64,000 bases of DNA from Homarus americanus (taxonomy: Eukaryota > Arthropoda > Malacostraca > Decapoda > Nephropidae). A program made the position numbers and the translations under genes. Each line of letters begins with the position of its first letter. The stretch's first letter is position 1. Of this stretch, positions 35,031 through 47,168 are shown piece by piece. Under the pieces are notes generated by a model that saw only the letters and a list, made by a program, of their open reading frames with translations, was not told where the DNA came from and made no database searches. Location of the stretch: the NCBI RefSeq assembly GCF_018991925.1, contig NW_024735381.1, forward strand, positions 507,001 to 571,000, in the 5' to 3' direction.

Positions 35031-36640
35031 ACGAGTAACAACGAATAAAGGGAAAGTGTTTGTGTGTATTCTCTCTTGCTATCTTTGTAACCATACTGAA
35101 TTTATTATGTGAGAACTATGACGACACATGACATGCATTTACAGTAGTTAACCTCAGAGGTTGTATTGTTTTTTTTGTTTTTTTTTAATTTACGAGTACA
35201 GGATAATCTGGTGTTGACCCCCACGACCCAGGCAGCCATGACTCTCCAGCGTAAAACAAAATATTCCGTAAACGTTGGAATATATAGACCCGAACATTTA
35301 GTGCCGTGTGCGACCACTGTATGAACACTTCCTTGTAGCACAGCCGATGGTGGTGCCTGGAGCGCTGTGTTTATTCATGTCTCGTAGTCTCGTGTTCACT
35401 CCATCACTCGCTGGCTGAATAATGAAACATATAAACCGTAGGGATTACTCACCAGTCTGGCTGTCACATTCCAAAGTCTATTCGGTTGAATAATCCAAGG
35501 AGAGAGGACAAGCGGATGGGTTACATCACCCTCTGGTAACTGTTCCATATATTTCTTTAGAGTTGTTTTAGATACATTCACTCATACATGTGTTTCATGG
35601 CAATAATCGATATTTAATATTTTTGTTGATACATCCTCCCTCTTCCTGTCAATTCAATAAGGTACGACTCGGAGAGGTTTTCCTTGTCCTTTGATGTTTC
35701 CTGGCTGCCTTGCTCGCTTTGCCGGAGCTGGTGGAGCGCCTCGTGCGATGCGTTCTTTCGATATTGATCTCTTGTTCGTATTGGGCAGCCGTGCGTGCAG
35801 GTGAGATGGGGCTGCTGGCTGGGGCAAAATCCGTGTATCGTGTTTCTCTTACATCGCCCAAGACCGGGGTCAAAGTGTCTTCCTCTTTCGCTCTGCCTCG
35901 TTGGAAGTTTTATCTTACTTTAACTCATGACTCTGGGGCTCTCATCTCTGTATCATGTGAAATTGTTTCTTCATTGTGAATTATCAGATACATTTATTAA
36001 TTATCACATATCGTCTTAAAGGCTGTCGTGTCATGTACGTTCGTGTTGGTTAGGTTAGGTTTTCTGTACACTTGAACAATGTTAGAATTAATTCTATGAC
36101 TTCTGATTTATCTATTTATTTATTTTTCAATTTTGATAAGGAAGGCAACTGTAGCCACTTAATGTCACCTGTAGTATGTTATTCGAAATTGTGTTATCGG
36201 GAATTTTATGTCACACAATTCAGTTAGTGAAAGCACTTACCTAACCTCTTTTCCAAAGGTTCCTGAGTTAACGAAATTTACAACATGACAAGTTAAAATG
36301 TTGGCCATGAGTTCAACTGAAGTATTTCCCTGTAACTTAAGTTTTCGTGACGTTGGCTTGACTTACCGCTGGGGTCTTAAAGTTCTCCTGTAGTCTAGCC
36401 AAGTTGTATGCATATAGTTTCTTAGAATTGTATCCTATTATTCCACCACCATTAGATACTTTAATATATAGGTGATGGTCATAACAACGAATATATCAAC
36501 TTTTGATATTAATGGACTCGTCTGTGATAAGTCTTCATAAATTCTCCTCGTTATTTCGTGGTAACAACAATGTCAATAACTTCTATTTCTCACAAAGTTA
36601 GAAGGAGTGACAATAATTTATGTCTTCCAGTTCGTCCATA
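35031..36640. other. No confident feature
   Basis: Includes a GC-richer patch at 35690-35900, open on both strands (89 codons plus, 74 codons minus; the minus product is Arg/Ser/Thr-rich). Also a GGTTAGGTTAGG pair near 36049. No recognised domain. Confidence 0.45.
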
Positions 36641-36649
36641 ACCTGCAAT

Positions 36650-36895
36650 TATGGCAGTCAGGGCCAATCGGGGCAAGAAACGGGCAATTATGGCCAATTA
36701 GGGCAAGAAAAGGGAAATTTGGCCCAGAAGAGGGGCAATTAGGGCCAGAAAAGGGGCAAGTAAGGGCCAATTAGGTCCGAAAAGGGGACAATTAGGTCCA
36801 GAAGAGGGGGCAAATGGGGTCAGAGGAGGGGGCAATAAGGTCCAGAAAAGGGGCAATTTTGGTCATAAAAGGGGGCAATTAGGGCGAAAAAGGGC
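36650..36895. repeat. About 21-bp minisatellite, GGCAATTAGGGCCAGAAAAG unit
   Basis: About eleven diverged copies of GGGGCAATTAGGGCCAGAAAA, with TCC/CCC, GAAGAGG and TATGG variants. Confidence 0.93.
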
Positions 36896-37275
36896 AAGTG
36901 AGACAAAAAAGCGAAAAGGCGCCTATTTCCTCCGCCTTTTCTACCATTTCCTCGTTTTCTGCTTTTCTGTTTTTTTTCGAAAAGGCGAAAAAAGAGAAGA
37001 GCGAAAAAAGCGAGAAAAATGCGAGATAAAATCGAAAAAGACTAAAAAAGCCAGAAAAAACGGGAGAAAAACAGAGAAAGAAACAAGAAAAGGAGAGAAA
37101 ATATGCGAGAAAACGAACGAGAAAACTGCGATAAAAAGCGAGAAAGAATGATAAAAGGTGAAAAAATCGAGAAAAGCGAGAAAAAGCCGAGAGAATATTA
37201 AGCGAGAAAAAGCGAAAAAGAAAAAAACGATAAAAAAATAAAATAAACGAAAAAAGTGAAGACAAAAAGTGAGTA
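36896..37275. repeat. Purine-rich (GCGAGAAAA)n-like tract
   Basis: GCGAAAAA, GCGAGAAAAA and CGAGAAAA motifs recur at about 9-20-base spacing for 380 bases. The plus strand is almost all purine apart from regularly placed C in CG. It continues directly from the GGCAATTAGGG array. Phe/Leu/Ser-rich minus ORFs here (36879-37304) are compositional. Confidence 0.87.
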
Positions 37276-38006
37276 ATACATAATTTAGCTTTGCCTCCAA
37301 TCAAGATTTGTAATTTCTATCAGTATAGGTTGACGTGATGAAGAATGGCGTGTGTTGTGACTGGGATAAAAGAGATAGGGGTAGGGGGAGGGGTGATAGA
37401 CAGGATTTCATTGACACCTGATCCTGGGAATAATAGGGAATAAGATAAAGTAAAAATAAAACAAAAAAGATCATTGGAAATGGTAGGGAGGTAAGGGGGC
37501 AAACTGATTTAAACTAATTTTATAGAATGTTGATAATAAGAGCATAAGAGCCATTCCAAACATGAGAGCTGTGTGACGACAATCATTGCTGTTGAAAAAG
37601 TAACGAAAGTTTTGTGGAAATAAATTATGGACGAACCCGAGAGAGAAACTTTATTTAATGGATGTAGTCTTTATAATGGTAGAAATGTGGTGATTCCCGG
37701 AATATTAGTTGCAGTAAGACCAAGGATATATACATTTATGGCTGGTATAATGTGGGGTGTTATTGAAGGTAATTGCAGGCAGTAAGAGTTTGGCTTAGCT
37801 GGTACTGATCACAACAAGTTTTTTGTGACACAGACATATGGAATTAATATTTAGACTCGGTACAATTTTAGTAATGGGTGATCTAATGGGAGATATATAC
37901 CAGATTTCTCTCATCAGCAAACGAATGAGAGAATAAAAAACAGGTTCATAACAGGGAATACGAAGGGAGGAGATTCAATAACTGAGCTTTGAGAAGTTCA
38001 ACATTC

Positions 38007-38297
38007 TTAGGAAAGGCGTCTGAGTGTGAACCGTTCCAAGGAATTAAAAAGAATCCGTAAGACAAAACGATGAAAGTTGTTCAGGGAGAAATCAAGCCAG
38101 ACTACGTCAAAGGCTTCAAAAGCATTAAGAACAACAAAGGAAGATTCAAGAAAGTTGTCACGAACACAGACACGGTTCTGAGAGAGATGAAGGAGCATGT
38201 GTGCAGTGTCATGGCTGGAACGAAAACTATGTTGAGTGTCTGAGAGAAGTTGGTGTTCCTCAAGGTATTTCAGCGGTTGTTTATTTATGAAATTTCC
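38007..38297 (-). pseudogene. Reverse transcriptase core fragment of LINE-D
   Basis: One open frame of about 95 codons spans the palm region from INKQPLKYLEEHQLLSDTQH to a stop after FTLRRLS. In non-LTR RTs this covers the (L)LSxxQxGFRxxxS motif and motif A. Motif A reads FVVLNAFEAFDVVW, where active relatives have (F/L)LDxxKAFDxVW; the metal-binding Asp is Asn here. The YxDD motif is not found downstream. Inactive on both counts. Confidence 0.72.
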
Positions 38298-38783
38298 ATG
38301 AATTCAAATATGATCGAACCGAGAACTATAGGAGGGAAATATTGGAGGAAAAGATATGTCGACTTCTTTGAAATTATCGGATTACAGTATTATTACTCCC
38401 AGTGAAGGAAACAGAATAGGAGAAGTCAAATAGGGTGAGCCGGTTATAAAAGGACGAAACGAATTCAGGATTTTTTTCTTCAGGATGAGAGGTGGAATAC
38501 CATCAGGTGCTGGGAGCTTGTTTTGGTTTAGGCTGGAAAGAGTAGAAAATACCTGACGGTATAAAATTTAGGTGATTGCACTGTATAGAGAGGGAGAGAG
38601 AGAGACATCTAGTGGTACTGAAGAGACATTGTTCCCTGGATCAATAGCTGAATTATTCTCGACGAACAGGCAACCCAAAAGAGGTAGTTGTAAGGTCGCA
38701 ACAGATGAGAGGGTTTATAGTAAAGTTTGAAAAGTTGTAAATCAACTTGACGCAAGACCAAAAAGATTTGGCATATGTAGGTT

Positions 38784-38808
38784 CACGCACGCACGCACGC
38801 ACGCACGT
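38784..38808. repeat. (ACGC)n microsatellite
   Basis: Six CACG/GCAC tetranucleotide units lie within the LINE-D linker and interrupt its reading. Confidence 0.95.
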
Positions 38809-38984
38809 ATTTATGCATAAAGGAGAATCAAACAGTGAGGAGGGCGGGAGTAATATATCAGTAAGGACGCCCAGGAAGTATTTATATCTCTCAAGAGAAA
38901 TAAATAAAAGCTTCTGCACTCTCATATGTTGCCAGTACTGAGAAAACTGTTCCGGTAAAACTTAATATGTCTGGCACAGGATGA

Positions 38985-39172
38985 TGGTGCACACAGGGTG
39001 ATGGTGCACACAATACGCTAGTACACACAGGACGCTGGTACACACAGGACGCTGGTACACACAGGACGCTGGTACACACAGGACTCTGGTACACACAAGA
39101 CGCTGGTACACACAAGACGCTGGTGCACACAGGACGCTGGTGCACACAGGACGCTGGTGTACACAGGAGACT
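38985..39172. repeat. 17-bp minisatellite
   Basis: About eleven copies of GACGCTGGTACACACAG with GTG/GTA and CAA variants. The unit is not a multiple of three and lacks stops on the minus strand, so two overlapping minus ORFs (38891-39223 and 38962-39147) show a 17-residue period (SVLCVPASCVYQRPVCT). Not a gene on this evidence. Confidence 0.96.
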
Positions 39173-40052
39173 GGAGGGCGAGCCTTCAGGAGCTGTTTGC
39201 AAGGTAAAAGATGACACGCTCACTCCTCCCTAAAACTATTCTATAACACCGCTGATCCATTTTCCATTTGTATTGAATTTATGCATCGTTCCCACTGACT
39301 AACGGACGCCAGTGGTCCAATTGTCGTTATTCTTCTGCGTCTGGCGGAAGGGAAACATTTTCCTACTTTTTTATGGAGTTTCCAATCCATTTTGACTTGT
39401 AAAATCTCACGCAGCTTTGCATACTTTCAGGAATCTTCAGGAAATGTTTTTTTTGGGGGGGGGGGGGCGAAGTGACAATTGATCTATAGTATAGATATAA
39501 GACGAAAAAGATAAGATATTAACTTCTAGAGAATATTATAAAATTACCGACGCTATCAACAACTGGAAGACGTCCACCAACGATTTATATTTCTGCGTGC
39601 AAATAGTCTCTACTGAGTTGAATCACCGAGAAGATAAATCTATATCGGCAGCGATTTGGTTGAGAGCCTCCGGGTAATGGCTCTCTGCCTTAAGTGTTAC
39701 TGAAATGTTGTCCTGGGTCCAAACTCTTCAACATTCCTACGGAAAGTTTTCCCCTTTAACTAGAGATCAGAAAACCCATCTTTAGCACAGTATCGGTACA
39801 CTGTCGACGCCAATATTTCATAGTTTATATCGCCCAGGGCAGTTAGATATGTTTTTACATGTCCAGTTATAGAAGAAATTCAATGTGCGAACTTTTGAGA
39901 GTCTGGGTACTGTATGTGCGAGGTTCTCTTACGCTGAACGTCATTCTCGTATCTCAGGGAACGACTTTTACTTGCCAGTTGGTGTTGTTCGTCAAATAGT
40001 GGCAGAGAGGTCCTTAATGATGGTGACTGAGAGGAGGTGATTAGTATCGCCT
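39173..40052. other. No recognisable feature; G13 homopolymer at 39455-39467
   Basis: Mixed DNA with a T8G13 homopolymer junction near 39447-39467. Nothing else recognised. Confidence 0.55.
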
Positions 40053-40394
40053 TCAGAGACAAGTCAAAGGATTCACTTTGTTCGTCAAGTAGCGATCATT
40101 GATGGTGAAGATTTTACACATAACCTTGAGGAATGGCAAACACCCTTCCAGCCTTCCTCCGGGTAGCAAAGACACCATCAAAGTCAGCCTCACTCGCACA
40201 CGAGCTGAAGGTTTGTTGACAAAAACACATTCATCAAGAGCAGTTTGCAAAAGCTGCTTAATCTCGGTTCTGACTTTGCTGAGGTGGTCATGGATCTTTG
40301 ATATCACTCTGACGTGTTCTGGTGTTCTGTAACGCTGAATATTGGGGGTGGTACGTGAAGTGTGACGCCACAGAGCTCCATGGAATACTGACAT
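39880..40394 (-). other. Repeat-poor ORF pair, unknown
   Basis: The minus ORF at 40053-40394 (113 codons) contains a charged segment PEHVRVISKIHDHLSKVRTE (continuing IKQLLQTALDECVF) that reads like real helical protein. A second minus ORF (39880-40062) overlaps its end. I do not recognise a family; it may be part of a decayed element or an exon. The plus ORF at 40441-40638 next to it (GERHAWNCLISICTQETEER) is equally unassigned. Confidence 0.2.
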
Positions 40395-40639
40395 GTTGGG
40401 AGACGGTGGAGGAGAGGCTTGATAAGATCAATATCTAGCAGTGGGAGTGTGGAAAGCAAACTCGGTTATTGACTGTGTCTACCTGAGGAAGCAACGTGGA
40501 GAGCGCCACGCCTGGAATTGCCTGATCTCCATCTGTACACAGGAAACGGAGGAACGTGCCTTCAATATCATGGTACACAAACTGAAGGGAGGAATTCTCA
40601 ACGCCGATACGTTATTGAAAATTTTGTTAAGAGCTTAAC

Positions 40640-42270
40640 ATTGTGAGCTGAAGTGTGTTTGTTCAGCATCAAGAACGTTTTATATTCTCACGCCGTCTCT
40701 CGCGACAAATAAACAAGAGTCCAAGAATTAGTTATAAGCTACGTATTAGTATTTATAGAACTGTTCGATATAGCTAAACGTTAACCAAGAATTGCATTTC
40801 TTTTGCCATACGCTAAGGTGCAGTGTGATACCGCTTCATTTAATTATCTTGTGCGCGTGCAAAATATCATGGTGTTTGTGGTAAGACTTAGAGTGAGAGT
40901 TATCAGGATACCAGCGCCCAAAGGATGTCGGGAGAGACGCGGTATAAACAAACAAACATAGTCGCTGCCTATAACTTAATTTTCGTTCATAAATAAAGAT
41001 ACCTCGATTTTTTTCAGGCGAAGTCAGAATGATTTTGATTTTTTCAATTGAATCAGTTACTGAATTTTGATTGAACAACATGACTTTCATCTTGTTTAGT
41101 TCAGTGTTTAATGGAGATTATCTGACGTAGTATTAGTATTTACCCTCACCTGCCATTGTACCCTCGCTGTTAAGTCTCCCGATCTCAAATATCATCTATG
41201 TGTCACTGGTACACTGACTACACAAACCTCGCTGAAAAATAATTGAAATTCATCTCTGGTAGATAGACATAAAAAAGTGGAAATTGTCACAGTGAGAAGA
41301 GAGGAGGTTTGTGTACCGATGTTTGTCCCCTTCCTCGAGAACAGATAAAAGGCGACATGGCACAAGAGTCTACTACCCCTGAGTCATGGGTGGTTGACTA
41401 AGAGTTCTCCAATAACCTAACCTAACCTAACCTAACATAACCTAAGCCAGTTCATGACAGCCGCCCATCTGGTTGTTCTCTCTGGTGACAAGCTTGAAAC
41501 ACTCAAATAATTTACCTCACACACTGTTGTTTCCACCTTTCAGTAGCGTGTTGTTGCTTATTCTCATATAGCTCTAATGGTTTTGACTTAGAAAGTATTA
41601 CGAACAAGACGACAGAACAATAAAACAACACTATGAGATGTAGAGTGGTGACGGGTGACGCATGCGTACGGAGATGGTAAACGCGTTCATTATCCTCACA
41701 AGTGTCAGTAAAATGCTTGATGCTGTGTGCCACATATTGGTGATAAACGGAGTAAAAAATATTCACTTTATGTAAAATTCTGCATTTCAATTTACTACTA
41801 GCTATTGAAACTTAATTTTACTTTTATATATATATATTTTTCATTATTTCCTCTTTCATTTCTTATTTCCCTGTCCTCTATATGTAGTATTGATCTTCTC
41901 ACAATCCTTTAAAACTGTTATATATTTTCCTGCCACTTTTTATCGGTAATGAAAGGGAAACTTTGTTACATCCGGATAATATCCTTTTAATTCAACTCTC
42001 TCTGTGTCTGAACGTTAGAGCGTAAAGTTTCCCACATTTTTGAAACGATTGGTGTCCTAACCGCTCTCACTTCAAACGACTGTCAAAATGATCGACATTT
42101 AAAATTATAATTATCCTTTACTCAGAAAGCTCATCCTACCATGTATAACATATATGTGTAAGTTGACAAAGAAATGTTAATTCTCTCATTTATTATTACG
42201 CATGAACAGAGCAACATACAATCAATGTTTAGATCAAAAGATGTTAACGCAGTTTGATCTCTCGTCTCGG
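40640..42270. other. No gene; interstitial AACCT run at 41413-41445
   Basis: AT-rich DNA. The only notable item is four to five AACCT units (41413-41436) with a further degenerate unit, the complement of the arthropod telomere repeat TTAGG. Confidence 0.6.
41413..41445. repeat. Interstitial telomere-like (AACCT)n
   Basis: AACCTAACCTAACCTAACCT followed by AACATAACCTAA. TTAGG is the telomere repeat of most arthropods. Two-unit versions occur near 36049 (GGTTAGGTTAGG) and 55747 (CTAACCTAACCT), so this is probably dispersed sequence and not a chromosome end. Confidence 0.85.
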
Positions 42271-42273
42271 ACT

Positions 42274-42276
<3 letters not shown>

Positions 42277-42325
<49 letters not shown>
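42277..42325. repeat. (AC)n microsatellite
   Basis: About 24 AC units. Confidence 0.97.
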
Positions 42326-42327
<2 letters not shown>

Positions 42328-42468
42328 GAAAAGTTTCAGATACTTATTGTGATATGTTCAGGTGTTCTATTTCGAGCAAATATCAAAGTCCGCTCATAAT
42401 CCTCAGAGTACATCGCAAACTCCATTTAAACTATATACAATTCGAAATTATTTGTGTTGTGATAGCAA

Positions 42469-42495
42469 GAGAGAGAGAGAGAGAGAGAGAGAGAG
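42469..42495. repeat. (GA)n microsatellite
   Basis: About 13 GA units, 40 bases left of the 15-22-bp minisatellite. Confidence 0.95.
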
Positions 42496-42534
42496 TCTGA
42501 ATACAGCATTTAATATATCGTTTACAGTGACACA

Positions 42535-43035
42535 CAGCCCTGACAACATACCCCCTGACAACATACTATATACACCCTGACAACATACTATATACACCCT
42601 GACAACATACTATATACACCCTGACAACATACTATATACACCCTGACAACATACAACATGACAACATACAACATACACCCTGACAACATACAACATGCAA
42701 CATGCACCCTGACAACATACAACATGCACCCTGACAACATACATACACCCTGACAACATACAACATACACCCTGACAACATACCCCTGACAACATGCACC
42801 CTGACAACATACCCCTGACAACATACCCTGACAACATACACCAACATGACAACATGCACCCTGACAACATGCACCCTGACAACATGCCCTGACAACATAC
42901 CCCCTGACAACATACACCCTGACAACATACACCCTGACAACATACACCCTGACAACATACACCCTGACAACATACACCCTGACTACATACACCCTGACAA
43001 CATACACCCTGACAACATACAACATACACCCTGCA
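42535..43035. repeat. 15/22-bp minisatellite, ACCCTGACAACATAC unit
   Basis: The left part repeats ACCCTGACAACATACTATAT plus AC (22 bp). The middle mixes longer and shorter forms. The right part (about 42900-43020) is a regular 15-bp ACCCTGACAACATAC array. Because 15 bp is five codons and the unit has no stops on the minus strand, three minus ORFs (145, 139 and 113 codons) show pentapeptide periods (VVRVY, CCQGV, MLSGC). Confidence 0.97.
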
Positions 43036-43724
43036 ATAGATTAACGCGTTTCCTCTCTCACTGTTACTTTAAGAAAAATACGAAAATTAATTCTTTTATT
43101 TCCATTTTCTTCTTCTCTTTATCCTTCATATTTCAATTAATCTGACTCATTTCGTTATCATCTTCCTGCTAACCACTTCTCTCCCTTCTATTTTATTCCC
43201 CCATTCACGTATTTATTACTGTTTATCTCAAATATTTTCAATATCGTTAGTCATTATTTACATATTCATTACACATTAATAAATAGTTAAATTGGACTAA
43301 TTATATAATTTATGCTGTGGTTAATATTATACAATTATCTTTACTTCAGAATATTAAAAAAAATTATTTACACTTTTTAACTGTTAATATTATTTTAGGA
43401 GATATCTATTGTTCTTACTTGTCATTCCTCTCTTCGTGGTGTAATCCGGATTGGTTAAGATGTCAGTGACTTCTTTTCCCACCTGCCTCAACTAGATACG
43501 AAACTAATGTCATTCCCTTAAATTCACTATCATTATATACATCATTCTCATAAATGTACATACTGGATGTTTATTATTCACACAAAATAAATAATGTATA
43601 TAGGAGTCAATTTCGCTGCATTAGAGTTGCTTCACAATTCATGTCGAAAATGAGCTCCCACTCAAGGAGGAGCTTTTCTGAGAGTGCCACTATATATGCT
43701 TCATAATAATGGTATTGAGAGGCA
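43036..43724. other. No gene; separates main and degenerate arrays
   Basis: T- and A-rich unique-looking DNA lying between two stretches built from the same ACCCTGACAACATAC-type unit. Possibly inserted sequence. Confidence 0.45.
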
Positions 43725-44000
43725 GACTGACAACATACGTCATGGCAACATACTAACCACATACTGATAACACAATCCCTGACAACGTACGTCTTAACAA
43801 CATAATGCCAACATAAAACACAAACTTACAACATACTATCAATATTTACCCTGACAGTACTGTATATTACCTACATAGTTCCTGACAACATACGATTCAT
43901 TTGCAACATACTGTACACCTTAACAACATACACCTTGGAAATAATACATCATACACCGTGGACATAGTAGATCATACACCACCTGACAACATAAAACATA
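43725..44000. repeat. Degenerate continuation of the GACAACATAC minisatellite
   Basis: GACAACATAC, GCAACATACT, CTTACAACATAC and CCTGACAACATA recur irregularly, clearly derived from the same unit as 42535-43035 but much more mutated. Confidence 0.8.
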
Positions 44001-44860
<860 letters not shown>

Positions 44861-46886
44861 CTAAATTTTGTTTCAATTTTTGACAAGAAAATATAAGGAG
44901 AACCAAATGGTCACACAGACTATCACATCATACAAGATTATAAGTAATCGATGGCAGAGGGAGACTCGGGCCTTACTAGCCCAGAGTGTATCGGTGAGGG
45001 ACCTTTAGTTGTGATAACAGGACACCTTGTGTGTGTCGCTCCCTGGAATCACTTCTTCACCAAATATGGTGTTTGATGACACCTGTGCTGTCAGATCACA
45101 GAGGAGTGTTATGGGCCAGTGTGTGTTGGGTTGTTACTACAAAGTTAAGTTCCTCTCTTAGAAGATGTGTTTGAGGTTCACGATTCTTAACGTCCCCCGG
45201 TCACACTTTTGTTTCTACCCAGAATAAATCCACCGTAACGTTGCTTTTTCAACGAATTCCTCAAGTTGTCTCTACAGTGATAACTTATTTGTTGTCGAAA
45301 GTGGGACTATACGGAGCATCTGAAAATTCACGCTACGGTGGGTTGACATTGGTATAGAGAGTGTATTGTATTAATAAAATTTACACCGTTCTTATATTTT
45401 CTTATTGATGTTAAAATGTACAAAACATATACGAATTGTATTTCAATAAGAAAACATGAGCAAAAATATCAAAGTAAATAAAAAATTAATCTGAATACAT
45501 CACGACGGGAATTTCATTTGACACTTTTTTCTTTTTTTTTTTCTTTTTTTTATACGGGGCACAGGTCACTAACCCACATCGGGGCCTGGGGGGCGAAAAT
45601 GTAATAACAATAATAATAATAATAATTAGTTCATAGTAACTAAAATTTATAATAGAAAATACAATTAAAAATTATATAATAATAACTAATAATAGTAACA
45701 AAAACACTGATGATAATAATAATAATAATAATAACAATAATAATAATAAAGAAAACAAAAATTAAAAAAAAGATCAATAGTGAGGAACGATGTACAGTAT
45801 GTTGTGTTGTCAAAGTAGGAGAAACAATTGAGACCCTGCAATTGTCTGTAAATGAGGCACAAAGTCAGATCAGCAACCTGGGACTTGGTCATAATGTTTG
45901 TGATGCCATATAGCAGCAGGGTCTACCATTAGATAACATCTTATGCTTCCAATATCTTCCCAGGCGGTAGTACCTCCCTGTTTGGTAGCTGCCTATTACC
46001 TACTCTACAATAGAGTACTTGTCACTTTTGTAAACAAACATCGCTTGGACGCTACAATCGTTTCTTTCTCGTGTTGGTCTTCTTTAACAGGACTACACAT
46101 CTCGCTAAAGAGGTTAATGCTGCCATAGAAACACACAATGAAGTCATCCTGCTCCCCAACTGAGCTCAAACTAGCCGCACGAGCTGGACGCCTGGCCGAT
46201 GGTTCCCTTCCCAAGTGTGATCAGTGTGCGGATCGTACCGTGGATGAATTGCTATCGTGGATTTATTGCACAGAAACTCTAGTGTGACCGTAGCTTAAGC
46301 CGTCTGACACACACTCACAAATGCATTGTTTTCTTTTATTATTATAATGTCCATTTCGTCAACTGGCCAGATTTACGTATGTTTCACAAATAAGCAACAT
46401 CCCGGGTTCTTTCTCTAAAAAATAAAGCAGTAATCTGGTCTTTCATTCATTCACTCTGGATTTCTCTAGAGAAAAAAAATAAACGTGGTAAAACTTGTAA
46501 TTAAACTTGAGGAATATAATTTAAACAAGTCTGCCAAACATAAGGGTAGAACTCCCACCCGGGGGCCAGCTAGACCTGCCTTAATGAGAGTCGCTGAAGA
46601 GGTTTTTTCTTCTTCAGCTGACAACATAACATGAAAAAATATGCCAACGCTTCGGGTTATCCTTCTGACTTCATGTAATTTATTCTGACCTTCTGCATGT
46701 AATGATAAGAATACTTTCTGTCTGTCTGTCAGCCATTGTAAAGTGACAAAAGTATACATTATTCAGTAGTATTCATATTTATGGTCAGAACAGGAGGATA
46801 CATAGTTTAGTAAAGAGAAATTCTCTCGCCTCACCTGTTTTGGGGTCAATCACTGTTAATACGTTTTGACTGACAAGATCATGCAA
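44861..46886. other. No confident gene; small (ATA)n runs
   Basis: Degenerate ATA/AAT runs lie at 45606-45628 and 45712-45751. Just after, plus ORF 45710-45913 ends CTVCCVVKVGETIETLQLSV, then NEAQSQISNL, a coiled-coil-like stretch that recalls some LINE ORF1 proteins but is too short to call. Minus ORF 46466-46759 (97 codons) is unassigned. Confidence 0.4.
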
Positions 46887-46915
46887 GTGTGTGTGTGTGT
46901 GTGCGTGTGTGCGCT

Positions 46916-46977
<62 letters not shown>

Positions 46978-46981
46978 CGCG
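46887..46981. repeat. (GT)n ending in (GC)n
   Basis: A GT run with GCGT and GCGC interruptions continues to 46968 and ends in a GCGCGCGCGCGCG block. All alternating purine-pyrimidine, a strong Z-DNA candidate. Confidence 0.96.
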
Positions 46982-47115
46982 GTTTTATATGCATGTATGC
47001 CTGTGTATAATTCTATATGTATGCAAGTGTGTCTGTGTCTGTGTGTGTATGTGTATGCAATTTTTTACGAATGTGTATGTGCGTAAAATTCAATGCATGT
47101 ATGAATATGAAAGTG

Positions 47116-47117
<2 letters not shown>

Positions 47118-47151
<34 letters not shown>

Positions 47152-47168
47152 TGTGTGTGTGTGTGTGT
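47118..47168. repeat. (GT)n microsatellite
   Basis: About 25 GT units with one GG interruption. The 46982-47117 gap is TG/TA-rich (TGTATGTG type), so both GT runs may be one older tract. Confidence 0.95.

Larger units (their letters stand above)
37320..38925 (-). mobile_element. LINE-D: Jockey/CR1-like non-LTR relic
   Basis: On the minus strand, in element order: a pre-RT linker PTYAKSFWSCVKLIYNFSNF and PLICCDLTT (38653-38790); VFSTLSSLNQNKLPAPDGIP plus PLILK (38479-38560), matching xxLxxNKAPGPDGIPPxxLK; FPSLGVIIL, matching FPxxWKxAxVxPV; INKQPLKYLEEHQLLSDTQH plus SFRSSHDTA and FVVLNAFEAFDVVW (38007-38297); then IWESHISTI-like and SSHVWNG (about 37540-37760, the ...MEYCSHVWNG region); and a C-terminus resembling LINE-A (37330-37440). 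Frameshifts and stops occur throughout. The 3' end is cut near 37320 by, or at, the purine-rich array. An (ACGC)n run (38784-38808) has grown inside the linker. Confidence 0.72.

Noticed and set aside
38891..39223. 110-codon Cys-rich minus ORF that resembles a small cysteine-rich secreted protein
   Set aside because: The 17-residue period equals three 17-bp minisatellite units; repeat translation.
41401..41450. Chromosome end
   Set aside because: AACCT run is only four to five units and is flanked on both sides by ordinary sequence.
42588..43029. Minus-strand Cys/Val repeat ORFs (145, 139 and 113 codons)
   Set aside because: Pentapeptide periods come from the 15-bp ACCCTGACAACATAC unit; no independent sign of a protein.
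45710..45913. LINE ORF1-like coiled coil (CTVCCVVKVGETIETLQLSV)
   Set aside because: Only about 35 residues look coiled-coil-like and the start is an (AAT)n translation; mentioned under the region but not called.
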